A stretch of DNA of 64,000 bases from Bacillus solitudinis (GCF_002797395.1 NZ_KZ454943.1:547315-611314); one strand, 5' to 3'. Numbered from the stretch's first letter, positions 16,858 through 25,616 are shown. The notes: a model not told the origin generated them from the sequence alone. Program-made: numbers and translations.

Positions 16858-17814
16858 TTAGCGTTCAATCAATTCTTTTTCACCTAATTGAACGAGGATA
16901 TCATTCAAGTAAGGCAACCCTTCATTATCACCAGATACACTTACAACCATCGAACCAATCGTATTAGCAAATTGTAATGTCTTTGCTAAAGGCCACTGTT
17001 GCAACACTCCATATATAAAGCCGACATCAAAGCCATCTCCAGCACCAACTGTGTCAACCACTTTCTTTGGTTTTACAGGTGGTGACTCAATATACTCACC
17101 ATTGTGATAGCCCATTGAACCGCTTTCACCTTTCTTAATGGCAACATACGAGATACCGAGATTCTTACACTTTTGGATAATAAGCTCTGGATTATTTGTT
17201 CCAAAAATAATCTCTGCTTCATCTAAACCCGTTAATAAAATATCAACAAATGGAAGGAATTCATTTAGTGCCTGTTTCGCTTCCTCCTTGCTCCATAATT
17301 TCAAACGAATGTTTGGATCAAAGGAAACAAGCATTCCTTGTTCTTTTGCTAGGGTAATCGCTTTTTTTATCACTTCTACATTTTTGTATTTATCAATAGC
17401 CGGAAACACACCGGTTATATGGAGTAGCTTTGCATCTAAAAATTGAGATTCATTTAGATCCTCTACCGTTAAAGCTGTCGTTGGTGAATTTGAACGATAG
17501 TAATACGTTCTACCACTGCCATCTTCCAATACTTCTTTAAAATGCACAGAAGTCGGATAATCATTTTCTAGCTTCACTTCTGAAACATCAATGCCTTCGC
17601 CTCGAATAAAATTGTGAATATACCGACCAAATTCATCATTTCCTAATCGACTAATCCACTTTGTTTCTAAGCCTAAACGTGAGCAACCTATCGCAACATT
17701 TAATTCGGCTCCTCCCACTTTCCGCTCAAATGTTGATACAAATCTTAGTGGACCTTTTGTCTTGGGGTTTAATGAAACCATCGCATCCCCTATCGTAATT
17801 ACATCCATTCTCAT
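16858..17814 (-). CDS. kdgK: PfkB-family sugar kinase, KdgK-like
   Basis: 318-residue ribokinase-fold kinase. The N-terminal block (VITIGDAMVSLNP, then VGGAELNVAIGCSRLG) and the C-terminal anion-hole/catalytic motif VDTVGAGDGFDVGF (catalytic Asp) are clear. Overall layout is closest to Bacillus 2-keto-3-deoxygluconate kinase (KdgK). No KDPG aldolase gene accompanies it in this operon, so the substrate may be KDG with aldolase elsewhere, or another ketose/sugar acid passed to the HPS/PHI pair. It lies between the LacI regulator and hxlA with short spacers. Confidence 0.82.
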   Translation of the reverse strand: MRMDVITIGDAMVSLNPKTKGPLRFVSTFERKVGGAELNVAIGCSRLGLETKWISRLGNDEFGRYIHNFIRGEGIDVSEVKLENDYPTSVHFKEVLEDGSGRTYYYRSNSPTTALTVEDLNESQFLDAKLLHITGVFPAIDKYKNVEVIKKAITLAKEQGMLVSFDPNIRLKLWSKEEAKQALNEFLPFVDILLTGLDEAEIIFGTNNPELIIQKCKNLGISYVAIKKGESGSMGYHNGEYIESPPVKPKKVVDTVGAGDGFDVGFIYGVLQQWPLAKTLQFANTIGSMVVSVSGDNEGLPYLNDILVQLGEKELIER

Positions 17815-17824
17815 TCATTCCCTT

Positions 17825-18832
17825 CTAACATGATTCTCGAATAATTAATTTTGGTTCGAATCGGTAATTGAATTGGCTTTCTGATATCTTTTTTTTCTGT
17901 AATTTTTCGAGAATTAAAGATGCTGCCTTTTCCCCAATTTCAAATGTTGGTTGAGAGATAACGGTTAATGTAGGATTGTAAAGGCTTGCAAATGAGACTT
18001 CATCAATACTAATTATCGCTAAATCCTTAGGGACGTTAATAGAATGTTGTTTTACATAAGCAAGAATTTCCATTAGAGCAAGGTCATTACCCACTAATAT
18101 TGCCTGAGGTGGAACCTCCTCGCTAAGCATATCTGCTAATGCATCTTGTATATCTTCCACTTCTCTACTTTTGATGTAGTTATCAATAACAGGGAGACTA
18201 TTTTCTAGTAACGCTTTCTTAAACCCATTAATTCGCTCTACCCTTGATGCCACATGTCTGCTAATTGATGTTGTAATAATTCCGATTTGGGAATAGCCCT
18301 TTTTAACAAAATGCTCAACTGCTAGACTTGTCGCCTTTTCGTTATCTAATAAAACAGCTGGAATTTTCATATCGTGAACTGTCCGGTCAACAAATACCAG
18401 TGGAAAATCATTGTTAACCATTTTTTGATACAGATCGGTGTTTCCTCCTGTAGGAAAAATTATCAATCCATCGACTTGCTTAGCAAGTAACATATTAATG
18501 TATTTCTTCTCTTTTTCAGGATTATCATCAGCATTACAGACAATAATATGAAAATCTGAGTCATGACAATAATCTTCAATCGCTCGAATCACTTGTGTTG
18601 AAAACGTATGCAATATATTTGCTACAATGACACCTATTGTTGATGTAGACTTTTGTTTTAAACTTCTCGCCACAATATTTGGTTGATAGCCTAATTCATG
18701 AATGGCTTCTTCAATTCTTTTCTTTGTTTTATCGGCCATGTAATCATAGCGCTTGTTTAAATACTGAGAGACTGTACTTTTTGATACCTTGGCATGTTCT
18801 GCAACATCGGTAATTGTGATGTTCTTTTTCAT
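17825..18832 (-). CDS. LacI-family transcriptional regulator (KdgR-like), first gene of operon
   Basis: 335-residue LacI/GalR repressor: N-terminal helix-turn-helix (ITDVAEHAKVSKSTVSQYLN), hinge helix (VARSLKQKSTSTIGVIV) and a periplasmic-binding-protein-like effector domain. It is the promoter-proximal gene of the kinase-HPS-PHI-TRAP-cupin operon, so it is co-transcribed with its likely targets. Three tandem copies of a LacI-type operator just upstream of its start imply autoregulation. Effector unknown; a pathway ketouronate or its phosphate is a reasonable guess from KdgR precedents. Confidence 0.9.
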   Translation of the reverse strand: MKKNITITDVAEHAKVSKSTVSQYLNKRYDYMADKTKKRIEEAIHELGYQPNIVARSLKQKSTSTIGVIVANILHTFSTQVIRAIEDYCHDSDFHIIVCNADDNPEKEKKYINMLLAKQVDGLIIFPTGGNTDLYQKMVNNDFPLVFVDRTVHDMKIPAVLLDNEKATSLAVEHFVKKGYSQIGIITTSISRHVASRVERINGFKKALLENSLPVIDNYIKSREVEDIQDALADMLSEEVPPQAILVGNDLALMEILAYVKQHSINVPKDLAIISIDEVSFASLYNPTLTVISQPTFEIGEKAASLILEKLQKKKISESQFNYRFEPKLIIRESC

Positions 18833-18867
18833 TGCATTCTCCTCAAATCTTTTGCTTATAAGATTAG

Positions 18868-18903
18868 TAAATCGGTTTAGTAAATCGGTTTAGCAAATCG
18901 GTT
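18868..18903 (-). promoter_or_regulatory. Three tandem LacI-type operators
   Basis: AAATCGGTTT occurs three times (18868-18877, 18881-18890, 18894-18903) with a 13-bp period. Each is a near-palindrome around a central CG, the form bound by LacI-family repressors. The array begins right at the predicted transcription start and ends about 35 bp before the regulator's ATG. Confidence 0.7.
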
Positions 18904-18909
18904 TAGCAA

Positions 18910-18938
18910 AAGTATAAAACAAATGAAAACGTTTTACA
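18910..18938 (-). promoter_or_regulatory. Operon promoter overlapped by a cre-like site
   Basis: On the minus strand, TTGTAA and TATACT are 17 bp apart. The spacer region contains TGAAAACGTTTTAC (18923-18936, read on plus), 12 of 14 matches to the CcpA cre consensus, suggesting catabolite repression of the operon. Confidence 0.65.
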
Positions 18939-18970
18939 AGAGAAATTTCAAAAAGATTTTAATAAAAAAC

Positions 18971-18994
18971 AGCATCCCTTATGAAAGGAATGCT
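18971..18994 (-). terminator. Terminator of the DUF3231 gene
   Basis: AGCATTCCTTTCATAAGGGATGCT stem-loop on the minus strand, followed by TTTTTT; lies 24 bp after the DUF3231 stop. Confidence 0.75.
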
Positions 18995-19017
18995 CTACAT
19001 ACAAATGGTTAATACAG

Positions 19018-20016
19018 TTAGGGGGATGATGGTTGACTTTGATTTTCTTTTGCCAATGGAATCTGGTCCATAAACCCAAAATCTATCATAAGATTTAGAC
19101 TGTCTTCTCCATATTTTAAAACCTCAGCTATGAGCCGGGTATAATGTGTAGCTAAATCTCTTCTTTGTACGGTTGCCAATGACATTCCGTATCTTGATGC
19201 AGTCTCTGCTGTTAATAAACTTATTTTATATAACATGATTCTGTCAGAAAATGGTGAAATGTTTGTATCAATCATTTCACTTTCCCATGTAGGCAGTTGT
19301 GGAAGATCATTCTCAGTAAGTATAGACTGATAAATATCCAGATGCTTTTTATATATTACTGCCCCCCGTTCAAAGTGGTTCTTTAGTTCATTTGATGAAG
19401 TGATGTGAGCAAAGATTTTTAAAAAGGTTTTTTGAAATTCCGTAGACTTAAAATTATAGACAAGCTGACCAATTTCTGCTGAATTAATCGGGCGGATTTC
19501 TCCAATCCATCCTGCCAAAAAACTTTGTTTTCTTACTTTCTCTGCAAGATTAGGAGTTGAAATATGGATTTCAGGATGATGCAATCCTTTCTTTACCATC
19601 AAATCAGCTAAGCGATTGTAAAGTTCCACCGAATTTTTAATGCATTCTTGATAGAAACTGCGGATATCTTTACGTGTAGATGTATTTAAAGATAATGAAT
19701 AACCGATGCTTGCAATCTGTGTTAAATTGTACTTGATAAACAGACTAAAATTATCGGTACAAACAGCAGGTGAGTTTACGTCAACGTCCTCTTTATCAAA
19801 TTTCTGTGGGAGCGGATGATTAGCTTCTTCTAAAAATGTCTTTGCTTTGTTAACTTCAGTCACTGCAATTTCTTCTGCATATTCAAGGATTGTATGTAAT
19901 TCCTCATCTTGTGTTTTTGCAATGAAATACCGGGTAACCCACTGAGTCATCGTGTTCGTTAAATATGAGTTCCATAAATTTGTTATTTCTGAGGGAGTTA
20001 ATTTTTTTATTTCCAT
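19018..20016 (-). CDS. DUF3231 family protein
   Basis: A 332-residue helical protein with two tandem DUF3231 halves of about 165 residues. Each opens with a LT(P/N)xExxxLWxxY-type segment; the second half is around IRPINSAEIGQLVYNF. DUF3231 proteins are common in Bacillus and predicted to adopt ferritin-like helical bundles; their function is unknown. Start chosen at MEIKKLTPSE, 8 nt behind GGAGG; a TTG five codons earlier overlaps that ribosome site. Single gene with its own terminator. Confidence 0.82.
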   Translation of the reverse strand: MEIKKLTPSEITNLWNSYLTNTMTQWVTRYFIAKTQDEELHTILEYAEEIAVTEVNKAKTFLEEANHPLPQKFDKEDVDVNSPAVCTDNFSLFIKYNLTQIASIGYSLSLNTSTRKDIRSFYQECIKNSVELYNRLADLMVKKGLHHPEIHISTPNLAEKVRKQSFLAGWIGEIRPINSAEIGQLVYNFKSTEFQKTFLKIFAHITSSNELKNHFERGAVIYKKHLDIYQSILTENDLPQLPTWESEMIDTNISPFSDRIMLYKISLLTAETASRYGMSLATVQRRDLATHYTRLIAEVLKYGEDSLNLMIDFGFMDQIPLAKENQSQPSSP

Positions 20017-20196
20017 CTGGATATCCTCCAATTCTTTATTACGATTTCGTTCCTAACATAGATGACAGTCATTTTTACCTAGTAGCCTTTTTATTTTTCT
20101 TCACGTCAAAAAAAAATATACAAGATATATTAATTCTCTTCCGCATTGTGCTCGGTCCAGATATGGTTTTTCACATTGTTTAATGCAAAGAAAAAA

Positions 20197-20223
20197 GACG
20201 TAAACCAATTATTGGTTTACGTC
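20197..20223 (-). terminator. Terminator of serA
   Basis: Perfect stem GACGTAAACCAAT/ATTGGTTTACGTC, T-rich after it on the minus strand, 24 bp past the serA stop. Confidence 0.85.
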
Positions 20224-20246
20224 TGATTGTAGAAGCAGATAAAAGA

Positions 20247-21443
20247 TTAAATTATACGGATTGTAACGATACCCTCGATTTGAGAGATTTTTTCCTCTAA
20301 ACTAGGGATAGTTTCGTTATTTACATCATTTTCAATATCAATCATCGTATACGCATACTCGCCTCGGCTTCTGTTTACCATATCAGCGATGTTTAAATTA
20401 AAGCTTGAAAAAGCAGAAGTAATCTGACCTACCATGTTCGGCACATTTTTGTGGAAAGCTGCGACACGTCGTTTTCCCGTATAAGGAAGAACTGCATTTG
20501 GGTAATTCACTGAGTTTTTAATGTTTCCTGTTTCTAAAAACTCCTTCAACTGGCGAGCAGCCATAATGGCACAGTTTTCTTCTGATTCTTGTGTAGAAGC
20601 ACCAAGATGGGGAATCGGAACTACATTTTTCATCTTCAATACGTTCTCATTCGGAAAATCGGTAATATACTTACCAACTCTCCCGCTTTCAAGAGCAGCT
20701 TCCATATCCTTCTCATTCACAAGTTCACCACGTGAGAAATTCAAAATATGAACACCAGGCTTCATAATGCTAAATGTTGCTTCGTTAAACATTCCTCCAG
20801 TTTCCTTAGTGAACGGAACGTGTACCGTAATGTAATCACAGTTTGCAAACAACTCCTCAATCGACATTGCACGCTGGACATTACGAGACAAGCTCCAAGC
20901 TGTATCAACCGAGATAAACGGGTCAAAACCGATGACATCCATCCCTAGATGAAGAGCATCATTTGCTACAAGTGCACCGATAGCACCTAGACCGATGATT
21001 CCAAGTGTTTTTCCCTTAACTTCTTTTCCGACAAATTGCTTCTTTCCTGCTTCTACAAGCTTGCCAATTTGGTCCCCTTGACCCTCTAATGTCTTCGTCC
21101 ATTCCACACCAGCAAACAAATTACGAGATGAAGCCATGACGGTTGTAAGGACAAGCTCTTTAACAGCGTTAGCATTGGCACCAGGTGTATTAAAGACGAC
21201 AATTCCTTGCTCTGTACACTTGTCGACTGGAATATTATTAACACCAGCTCCAGCTCTTGCAATTGCTTTTAAATTATTACCGAATTCTATTGAATGCATG
21301 TTAAAACTGCGAACAACGATGGCATCAGGATTTTCACTGTTGTTATCGATAGTATAATTCTCCTTGAATACATTTAGCCCACTTTCAGCTATATTATTTA
21401 ACGTTTTTATCGTTTTTTCATTTTCTACAGTTAGTGTGTTCAT
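20247..21443 (-). CDS. serA: D-3-phosphoglycerate dehydrogenase
   Basis: First step of serine synthesis: NAD-dependent oxidation of 3-phosphoglycerate. 398 residues. Features are FNTPGANANAVKELVL, the NAD-binding LGIIGLGAIGALVANDA, NFSRGELVNE (active-site Arg region), PHLGASTQESEENCA (catalytic His) and a short C-terminal ACT domain (MVGQITSAFSSFNLNIADM), the probable serine site. The start is at MNTLTVEN behind AAAAAGGAG; the 22-residue upstream extension lies in the riboswitch leader and is rejected. A ZTP riboswitch precedes it, tying serine/one-carbon supply to folate status. Confidence 0.93.
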   Translation of the reverse strand: MNTLTVENEKTIKTLNNIAESGLNVFKENYTIDNNSENPDAIVVRSFNMHSIEFGNNLKAIARAGAGVNNIPVDKCTEQGIVVFNTPGANANAVKELVLTTVMASSRNLFAGVEWTKTLEGQGDQIGKLVEAGKKQFVGKEVKGKTLGIIGLGAIGALVANDALHLGMDVIGFDPFISVDTAWSLSRNVQRAMSIEELFANCDYITVHVPFTKETGGMFNEATFSIMKPGVHILNFSRGELVNEKDMEAALESGRVGKYITDFPNENVLKMKNVVPIPHLGASTQESEENCAIMAARQLKEFLETGNIKNSVNYPNAVLPYTGKRRVAAFHKNVPNMVGQITSAFSSFNLNIADMVNRSRGEYAYTMIDIENDVNNETIPSLEEKISQIEGIVTIRII

Positions 21444-21562
21444 ATTGTTTTCTCCTTTTTCTATCTTAGATTTTTTAATCTTAAATGAAATTCTGCCTGC
21501 ATTTGTCATAATGAATATACTTTTGAGTAGGATCGCCGCCTGTCCCCACTAATTAAACAGAA

Positions 21563-21595
21563 AGAGGTAAGGGATTATTTATATCCCTTACCTCT
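21563..21595 (-). terminator. Riboswitch-controlled terminator of serA leader
   Basis: AGAGGTAAGGGA/TCCCTTACCTCT perfect 12-bp stem directly abutting the 3' end of the ZTP aptamer (CUGGGCA), then TTTCTGTTT. Position fits an expression platform that aptamer folding prevents from forming. Confidence 0.75.
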
Positions 21596-21665
21596 GCCCA
21601 GGCGAACGGCTACGACACTATATGCTCCCTCACGGTTATCCGCGTTCGCCAGTCACATATAGTCT
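21595..21665 (-). promoter_or_regulatory. ZTP/ZMP riboswitch (pfl motif) upstream of serA
   Basis: Read on the minus strand: P1 strand CTATATGTGACTGGCGAACG, then a GCGGAUAACCGU hairpin, GGGAGC, the closing P1 strand ATATAG, a short linker and CCGTTCGCCTGGGCA. GUGACUGGCGAAC, GGGAGC and CCGNNCGCCUGGGCA are the invariant elements of the ZTP aptamer. ZTP/ZMP accumulates when 10-formyl-tetrahydrofolate is scarce and turns such genes on; serine made by SerA feeds one-carbon units to folate. Confidence 0.9.
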
Positions 21666-21983
21666 TTTAAGTTGATTTAATCTTATCAAATTCTTCACAA
21701 ATCTTCAACCTTTAATATGTAAAAATTTAATAAAAAGTGTTTCCTTTTCAATTCTTTTTGATTTATATTCAATTTCCTCTTAATAAATACGTCTAATTGG
21801 AGAAGATAGCCTTCTACTTTATGTTAAATTTCACTTAATTCCCCGTTTATATACGGTAACATTAAGTTAAAAATCTTATGAACGGCCTCTATTAACAATA
21901 TAAAGCTTTTCCCTTAAACTAAAAGCATTTGTTATGAAACACTTTTTATATTCTCCATATACTGTAGTGTTCCACTATAACCT
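21666..21983. other. Divergent promoter region serA/ykuD
   Basis: AT-rich spacer of about 320 bp holding the promoters of the serA leader (leftward) and the L,D-transpeptidase (rightward). No gene seen. No promoter here matches consensus well enough to assign. Confidence 0.4.
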
Positions 21984-22493
21984 ATGGAGGTGTTTAGACT
22001 GATTCATACAGTAAAACCGGGTGAAACACTGTCTCAAATTTCAAAGGATTATCGTACCCCACTAGTAACTATTATTCGTGCTAACCCGACTATAAATCCA
22101 AATGTCATACATCCTTCTCAATCGATTATTATACCAGGTTTTCCTTCTCCCGATACCATTCCATATAAGATAGATGTGTCTGTTAACAATCGTTTGCTAA
22201 GATTACTAAAAGATGGTGTACAACAAAAACAGTATCCTATCGCTGTTGGAAGAATACTACACGGGACACCAGTAGGGAATTTTATCATTATCAATAAAGC
22301 ACCCAACCCGGGGGGGCCTTTTGGTACAATGTGGATGAGTTTATCAAAAGAACACTACGGGATTCACGGAACGAATGATCCGAGTTCGATTGGCAAAGCT
22401 GTATCAAGAGGCTGTATCCGAATGTATAATAGAGATGTAGAGGAATTAGCAAGTATTGTTCCAATAGGTACATCGGTTTCAATTCATCCATAA
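21984..22493 (+). CDS. ykuD: LysM-L,D-transpeptidase (YkuD-like)
   Basis: Cell-wall or spore-peptidoglycan cross-linking enzyme. An N-terminal LysM domain ([20 protein letters not shown]...IIIPG) is followed by a YkuD catalytic domain with [10 protein letters not shown] and [15 protein letters not shown] (catalytic Cys). Alignment with B. subtilis YkuD is end to end. The start is uncertain. The ATG at 21984 is itself part of ATGGAGG, so the ribosome site lies inside it. GGAGG is 8 nt from a CTG at 21999, giving (M)IHTVKPGET, which matches the YkuD N-terminus better. Confidence 0.9.
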   Translation: MEVFRLIHTVKPGETLSQISKDYRTPLVTIIRANPTINPNVIHPSQSIIIPGFPSPDTIPYKIDVSVNNRLLRLLKDGVQQKQYPIAVGRILHGTPVGNFIIINKAPNPGGPFGTMWMSLSKEHYGIHGTNDPSSIGKAVSRGCIRMYNRDVEELASIVPIGTSVSIHP

Positions 22494-22631
22494 TTTTTAA
22501 AAGTGTGTAGGTAAACCTATACACTTTCATTTAATTTTCTTCTACCTCTATTTTCCAGGCCTTGTTATTGTATTTGTTCGTGCTATTATCGATGAATATG
22601 TACTTCATATCAAATTTTTAAAAAATAACAC

Positions 22632-22829
22632 TTATAAATTATCTTCTTTATGTGAAGACATAAATTCATTACACCTATCCATCATTTTCGACATGCCATG
22701 TCCTTTCATCATATTCATCATTCCACTATTTTCATTGGCTTCAGACATTCCCGTAAAACCTAATGTTCCTAAGACTAAAGCTACAGATAAACCGAATGAA
22801 AAAATCAACATTTTTGTTTTTCTTTGCAT
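22632..22829 (-). CDS. Small secreted Met-rich peptide
   Basis: A 65-residue product: a signal peptide (MQRKTKMLIFSFGLSVALVL, cleavage near SEA) and a short mature part rich in Met with His/Cys (GMMNMMKGHGMSKMMDRC). Met/His clusters of this kind bind Cu(I) or Ag(I). Neighbours are a SHOCT membrane protein and a cadmium ATPase, so a metal-related job is plausible. Start at MQRKTK behind GGGAGTGAATAAC. No named family recognised. Confidence 0.6.
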   Translation of the reverse strand: MQRKTKMLIFSFGLSVALVLGTLGFTGMSEANENSGMMNMMKGHGMSKMMDRCNEFMSSHKEDNL

Positions 22830-22907
22830 GTTATTCACTCCCATTTATATTGATTACACTAAAATAAATTTAATGAAACGGTGATATTCTAAACCTTTAT
22901 TTCGAAA

Positions 22908-23156
22908 TTACTTTTTTTCTTTTAATAAAGCATATTTCTGCTCAAATTCTGACTCGGTTAGCTCTCCTTCTGCAAATCGTTCTTTTAATATTTGCAGCGA
23001 TACATCTTCTTCATTTTGGGATGTAACACTCATATTGTCTTTATTAATGAGTTTCGTAATCAGTGACACGATACCATAAATGATAAAACCAAATATTATA
23101 ATCAAGAATATCATAAACAGAATCATACCGATATTCATCATTCCCGCATTCATCAT
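22908..23156 (-). CDS. SHOCT-domain small membrane protein
   Basis: 82 residues: a Met-rich start (MMNAGMMNIGM), one membrane helix (about residues 8-35) and a C-terminal SHOCT motif (LQILKERFAEGELTESEFEQ KYALL), a short module thought to mediate oligomerisation. The start is set at MMNAGMM behind GGGAGGTTTGGAT. Similar SHOCT proteins accompany metal and stress genes in Bacillaceae. Function not established. Confidence 0.75.
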   Translation of the reverse strand: MMNAGMMNIGMILFMIFLIIIFGFIIYGIVSLITKLINKDNMSVTSQNEEDVSLQILKERFAEGELTESEFEQKYALLKEKK

Positions 23157-23421
23157 ATCCAAACCTCCCATTATTTTTAGACCAAATTCCTATACTTTTT
23201 TACAATATCATTTATAAATGTCACTATTCTGCCTAAGTCTACGTAATTTTTTAAGCATTTAGATTTAAAGAAAACCTGTCATAATCGTGCCTCCTTGGCT
23301 TTAGCTCTTTATATTTATTACTTGCTTTAAGTATAGATGAAAAATGTGTTGAAATTATGAGGGTCTCAGCTGTACACCATTATTTTCAGAACATAATATT
23401 CGATATGTTTCCATTCAAAAA

Positions 23422-23455
23422 AAAGAGAGCTAAGGATGCCTCCCTAACTCTCTTT
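23422..23455 (-). terminator. Terminator of cadA
   Basis: Stem AAAGAGAGCTAAGGA/TCCCTAACTCTCTTT (one mismatch), eight T on the minus strand, 7 bp after the cadA stop. Confidence 0.85.
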
Positions 23456-23462
23456 GATGTTT

Positions 23463-25616
23463 TTATTTATCTTTCACCCGTAAAAGTCGTAGCCCATTTA
23501 ATGTAACAATCAGGGTTGCACCCATATCTGCTAAGATGGCAATCCAAAGAGTCAGCCACCCGGGAACAACTAACAATAAAGCAACTATTTTGATTCCAAG
23601 AGAAAAGGTAATGTTTTGTTTAATAATAGACAAGGTTTTTCGGCTAAGCTTAACCATGTAAGGAAGTTTAGTTAAATCGTCACCCATTAACGCGACATCT
23701 GCGGTTTCTAATGCAGTATCGGTTCCAGCTCCTCCCATCGCAATTCCAACTGTAGAGGCCGCAAGAGCTGGGGCATCATTTACCCCGTCCCCCACCATGG
23801 CGATATTTCCATATTCAGAGCGTAATTTTTTTACATAGTCCAGTTTATCTTGTGGCATAAGTTCTGCCTGAACTTCGGTTACACCTACGCCAGTTCCAAT
23901 GGCTTTAGCAGTCCTCTTATTATCACCTGTAAGCATGATTGTTTTCTTAATCCCCAAATTATGGAGTTTCTTTACGACTTCTAGACTTGTTTCTCTTACT
24001 TCATCAGCTACCGCAATGATTGCTAAAACCCCCCATTCTGTTCCAACAATCATGGCTGTTTTCCCTTGTTCTTGAAGAGTTTGAACATCGTCTTTCACTT
24101 GAGAAGACATTTCATCGTTTAATAACTCGATAAATAAAGAAGGGCTGCCAATATAAAATTCTGTTTGATTAACTGTTGCTTTTATTCCTTTACCTGTTAT
24201 AGAAGAAAAACCTTCGACTTTGATTTCGGTATAGGAAATTTGGTCTTGGTCAGCTTTCTTCAAAATAGCAGAAGCAAGAGGATGTTGAGAACGATATTCT
24301 AAAGCAGCAATGATAGAGAGTAATTCTCTCTTATCCGTTTTTTTTTCATAAGTGATATAATCTGTAACAGCTGGTTTCCCTTTAGTCAAAGTACCTGTTT
24401 TATCAAAGGCTATAGCTTTTAAAGCACCAACTTCTTCTAAATAAATTCCACCTTTGACAAGAATACCATTTTTAGCAGCGTTTCCTATAGCAGTAACGAT
24501 GGAAACTGGTGTTGAAATGACGAGAGCACAAGGACAACCAACAACAAGAACCGCTAAGCCTTGATACACCCATAACTCCCAGCTTGCTTGTAACAATAAA
24601 GGAGGTATTATCGCCACAAGCACTGCGACAACCATAATGACCGGCGTGTAATATTTAGCAAATTTATCTACAAAGGCTTGAGATGGAGCTCGTTCTCCCT
24701 GTGCTTCTTCGACAAGGTTAATAATCTTGGCAATTGTTGTATCTTCAACATGCTTAGTCACCTCGACTTCAAGTAACCCTTCTTCGTTCAATGTTCCCGC
24801 AAAAATATCATCATCTACCGATTTTTCAACTGGCACTGATTCACCTGTAATCGCTGCCTGATTAACCGCTGAGTACCCTTTTCGAACCAGGCCATCCATG
24901 GCAATCTTCTGTCCAGGTTTCACAATCATTACATCGCCAATTTCAATCTCATCAACCTTAATCATCATGTCCTGACCGTCTCTTCTAATTAATGCTTCTT
25001 TTGGAGCAATGTCCATTAGGGAGTGGATCGATTGTCTTGCTTTATCCATGGAATATCGTTCAAGAGATTCACTAATGGCAAAAAGTATAACCACAATGGC
25101 TCCTTCTGTCCATTCCCCAATAATCGCAGCCCCGATCACTGCAACGGTCATTAATGTTTTCATATCAAATTGCAGATGGAGTAAATTCTTAAATCCAACT
25201 TTAAAGAGCGAAAATCCCCCAATTGAAATAGAAGCAAGAAATAAGAGAACCGAGAAAATATGGCCTTCACCATAAATCAATTGTGCCATGTAACCGAAAA
25301 CTACAAATAGAGACGCAGTGATAACATTCAAATATTTTAAAACAAACGGTTCCTTTTTTTCTTCAAATCTACCTTGGTCATTATCTGCGATTACTTTTAT
25401 ACCTTCAAAAGCTCCTGCCTTTTCTAAATCCTTGATCGTTGTCTCACCATAAATCGTTACCTTGGAAGCTCCAAAATTAACTTTTGCATCAATAACACCA
25501 TCCAGGTGTTTCACGTTTTTTTCAAACGTGGTTGCACATCCTGCTCAAGTAAATCCCTTCACGCGGTAGACCACTTTTTCACTTTCTACTATTTTCGTTT
25601 CTCCGGTCACAATCAT
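23463..25616 (-). CDS. cadA: CadA-type Cd/Zn/Pb P1B-ATPase with in-frame UGA in its HMA motif
   Basis: Efflux ATPase exporting Cd2+/Zn2+/Pb2+. The frame opens at ATG 25616 behind AAAGGAGGCA and runs 717 codons, interrupted once by TGA at codon 24 (25545-25547). That codon replaces the first Cys of the N-terminal metal-binding motif: GFT(stop)[12 protein letters not shown] against GFTCANCA in CadA. Everything after is intact: TGES, CPC membrane motif (GCPCALVIS), DKTGTLTKG phosphorylation site, [10 protein letters not shown]. The ATG lies inside the end of cadC. Either a nonsense mutation (translation could restart at a GTG, 25514, giving a protein without the HMA motif) or UGA decoding; see findings. 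Confidence 0.9.
25512..25530 (-). other. SECIS-like stem-loop just downstream of the cadA UGA
   Basis: Perfect 7-bp stem CACGTTT/AAACGTG with a 5-nt loop GAAAA. The loop starts 21 nt after the UGA, and its first base is G. Bacterial SECIS elements place a small stem-loop with an early loop G about 16-37 nt after the Sec UGA. Such a short hairpin can also arise by chance. Confidence 0.35.

Noticed and set aside
18868..18903. Short CRISPR-like array
   Set aside because: A 13-bp period with no spacers; the near-palindromic units fit repressor operators at a promoter.
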